Position numbers and translations under genes: made by a program
Notes under the pieces: model-generated
The model's input: the letters and a program-made list of their open reading frames with translations, nothing else
Told to the model about the DNA's origin: nothing
Database searches by the model: none
Assembly: GCA_030040215.1 (NCBI GenBank)
Contig: JASHUD010000224.1
Coordinates: 1 to 5,492 of the forward strand
DNA from: Methylovirgula sp.
GTDB lineage: Bacteria > Pseudomonadota > Alphaproteobacteria > Rhizobiales > Beijerinckiaceae
Length of the DNA: 5,492 nucleotides
Reading direction: 5' to 3'
Shown: positions 5,286 through 5,492 of the stretch, piece by piece
Position numbering within the stretch: the stretch's first letter is position 1
Layout: the number at the start of each line of letters is the position of its first letter

Positions 5286-5492
5286 CAAGGCGCCTAGCGC
5301 GGCAGATGAAGATGAAGTAGACGCGAATAGATACTCTTGGATTACTTCTTGGTTTGCATTCATAACACTCGGAGGTTCTGACGAAAAAGCTTATTGGCGC
5401 TCTGAGAACCTAGAAAATTGGAAGAATTTGTCGGGAATTTAGCTTTGGCTTTGGTTTGCGGATGTCCCGCGGAAATAGGACTAATTGCGCTT
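5286..5492. other. Low-GC region without a convincing gene
   Basis: A hand count gives about 43% GC for 5311-5492, against 72% in a sampled line of dps (4681-4740). A plus-strand frame of 70 codons crosses it (5230-5442), but its ATG lies inside the dps terminator hairpin, it has no ribosome site and the product is not recognised. On the minus strand a frame is open from the right edge to about 5362, again unrecognised. The stretch may be intergenic DNA, a decayed gene or the border of an acquired segment. Confidence 0.5.

Noticed and set aside
5230..5442. 70-codon plus-strand frame after dps
   Set aside because: Its start codon is within the dps terminator structures, no Shine-Dalgarno sequence precedes it and the product is unrecognised. 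It is described under the low-GC region rather than called as a gene.

Overview
The window looks like ordinary chromosome from an alphaproteobacterium, probably of the Hyphomicrobiales. Three things point there: the GC-rich coding sequence, the split three-subunit form of the proton-translocating transhydrogenase (pntAA-pntAB-pntB), and a tiny aa3-oxidase subunit IV gene just upstream of pntAA, an arrangement I know from this class. A narrower placement (for example Beijerinckiaceae) would be a guess.

Left half (1-2462), all on the minus strand: a respiratory/redox operon reading right to left. It starts with a 53-residue aa3-type cytochrome c oxidase subunit IV, followed by a 166-base gap holding two stem-loops, then pntAA (NAD(H)-binding domain I), pntAB (first part of the membrane domain) and the start of pntB, which runs off the left edge. 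The three pnt genes are 25 and 4 bases apart and must be made together, since the enzyme needs all three. It couples proton flow across the inner membrane to hydride transfer from NADH to NADP+.

Middle (2463-2792): a 330-base divergent regulatory region with candidate promoters in both directions, a pair of abutting small hairpins and an inverted repeat near the next gene. No gene is convincing there.

Right half (2793-5182), all on the plus strand: an HdeD/DUF308 six-helix membrane protein, a FUSC-family membrane protein 40 bases downstream (probably one transcript), and, after a 109-base gap, a Dps miniferritin with a complete ferroxidase site. The set looks like envelope and oxidative-stress defence, but that link is inference from gene families and adjacency.

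Right edge (5183-5492): three consecutive stem-loops follow dps, including a textbook minus-strand intrinsic terminator and a 14-bp perfect inverted repeat. After them GC falls to about 43% by hand count (5311-5492), with no convincing gene. This junction is the least explained part. I found no new system such as a CRISPR array, phage module, toxin-antitoxin pair or biosynthetic cluster.
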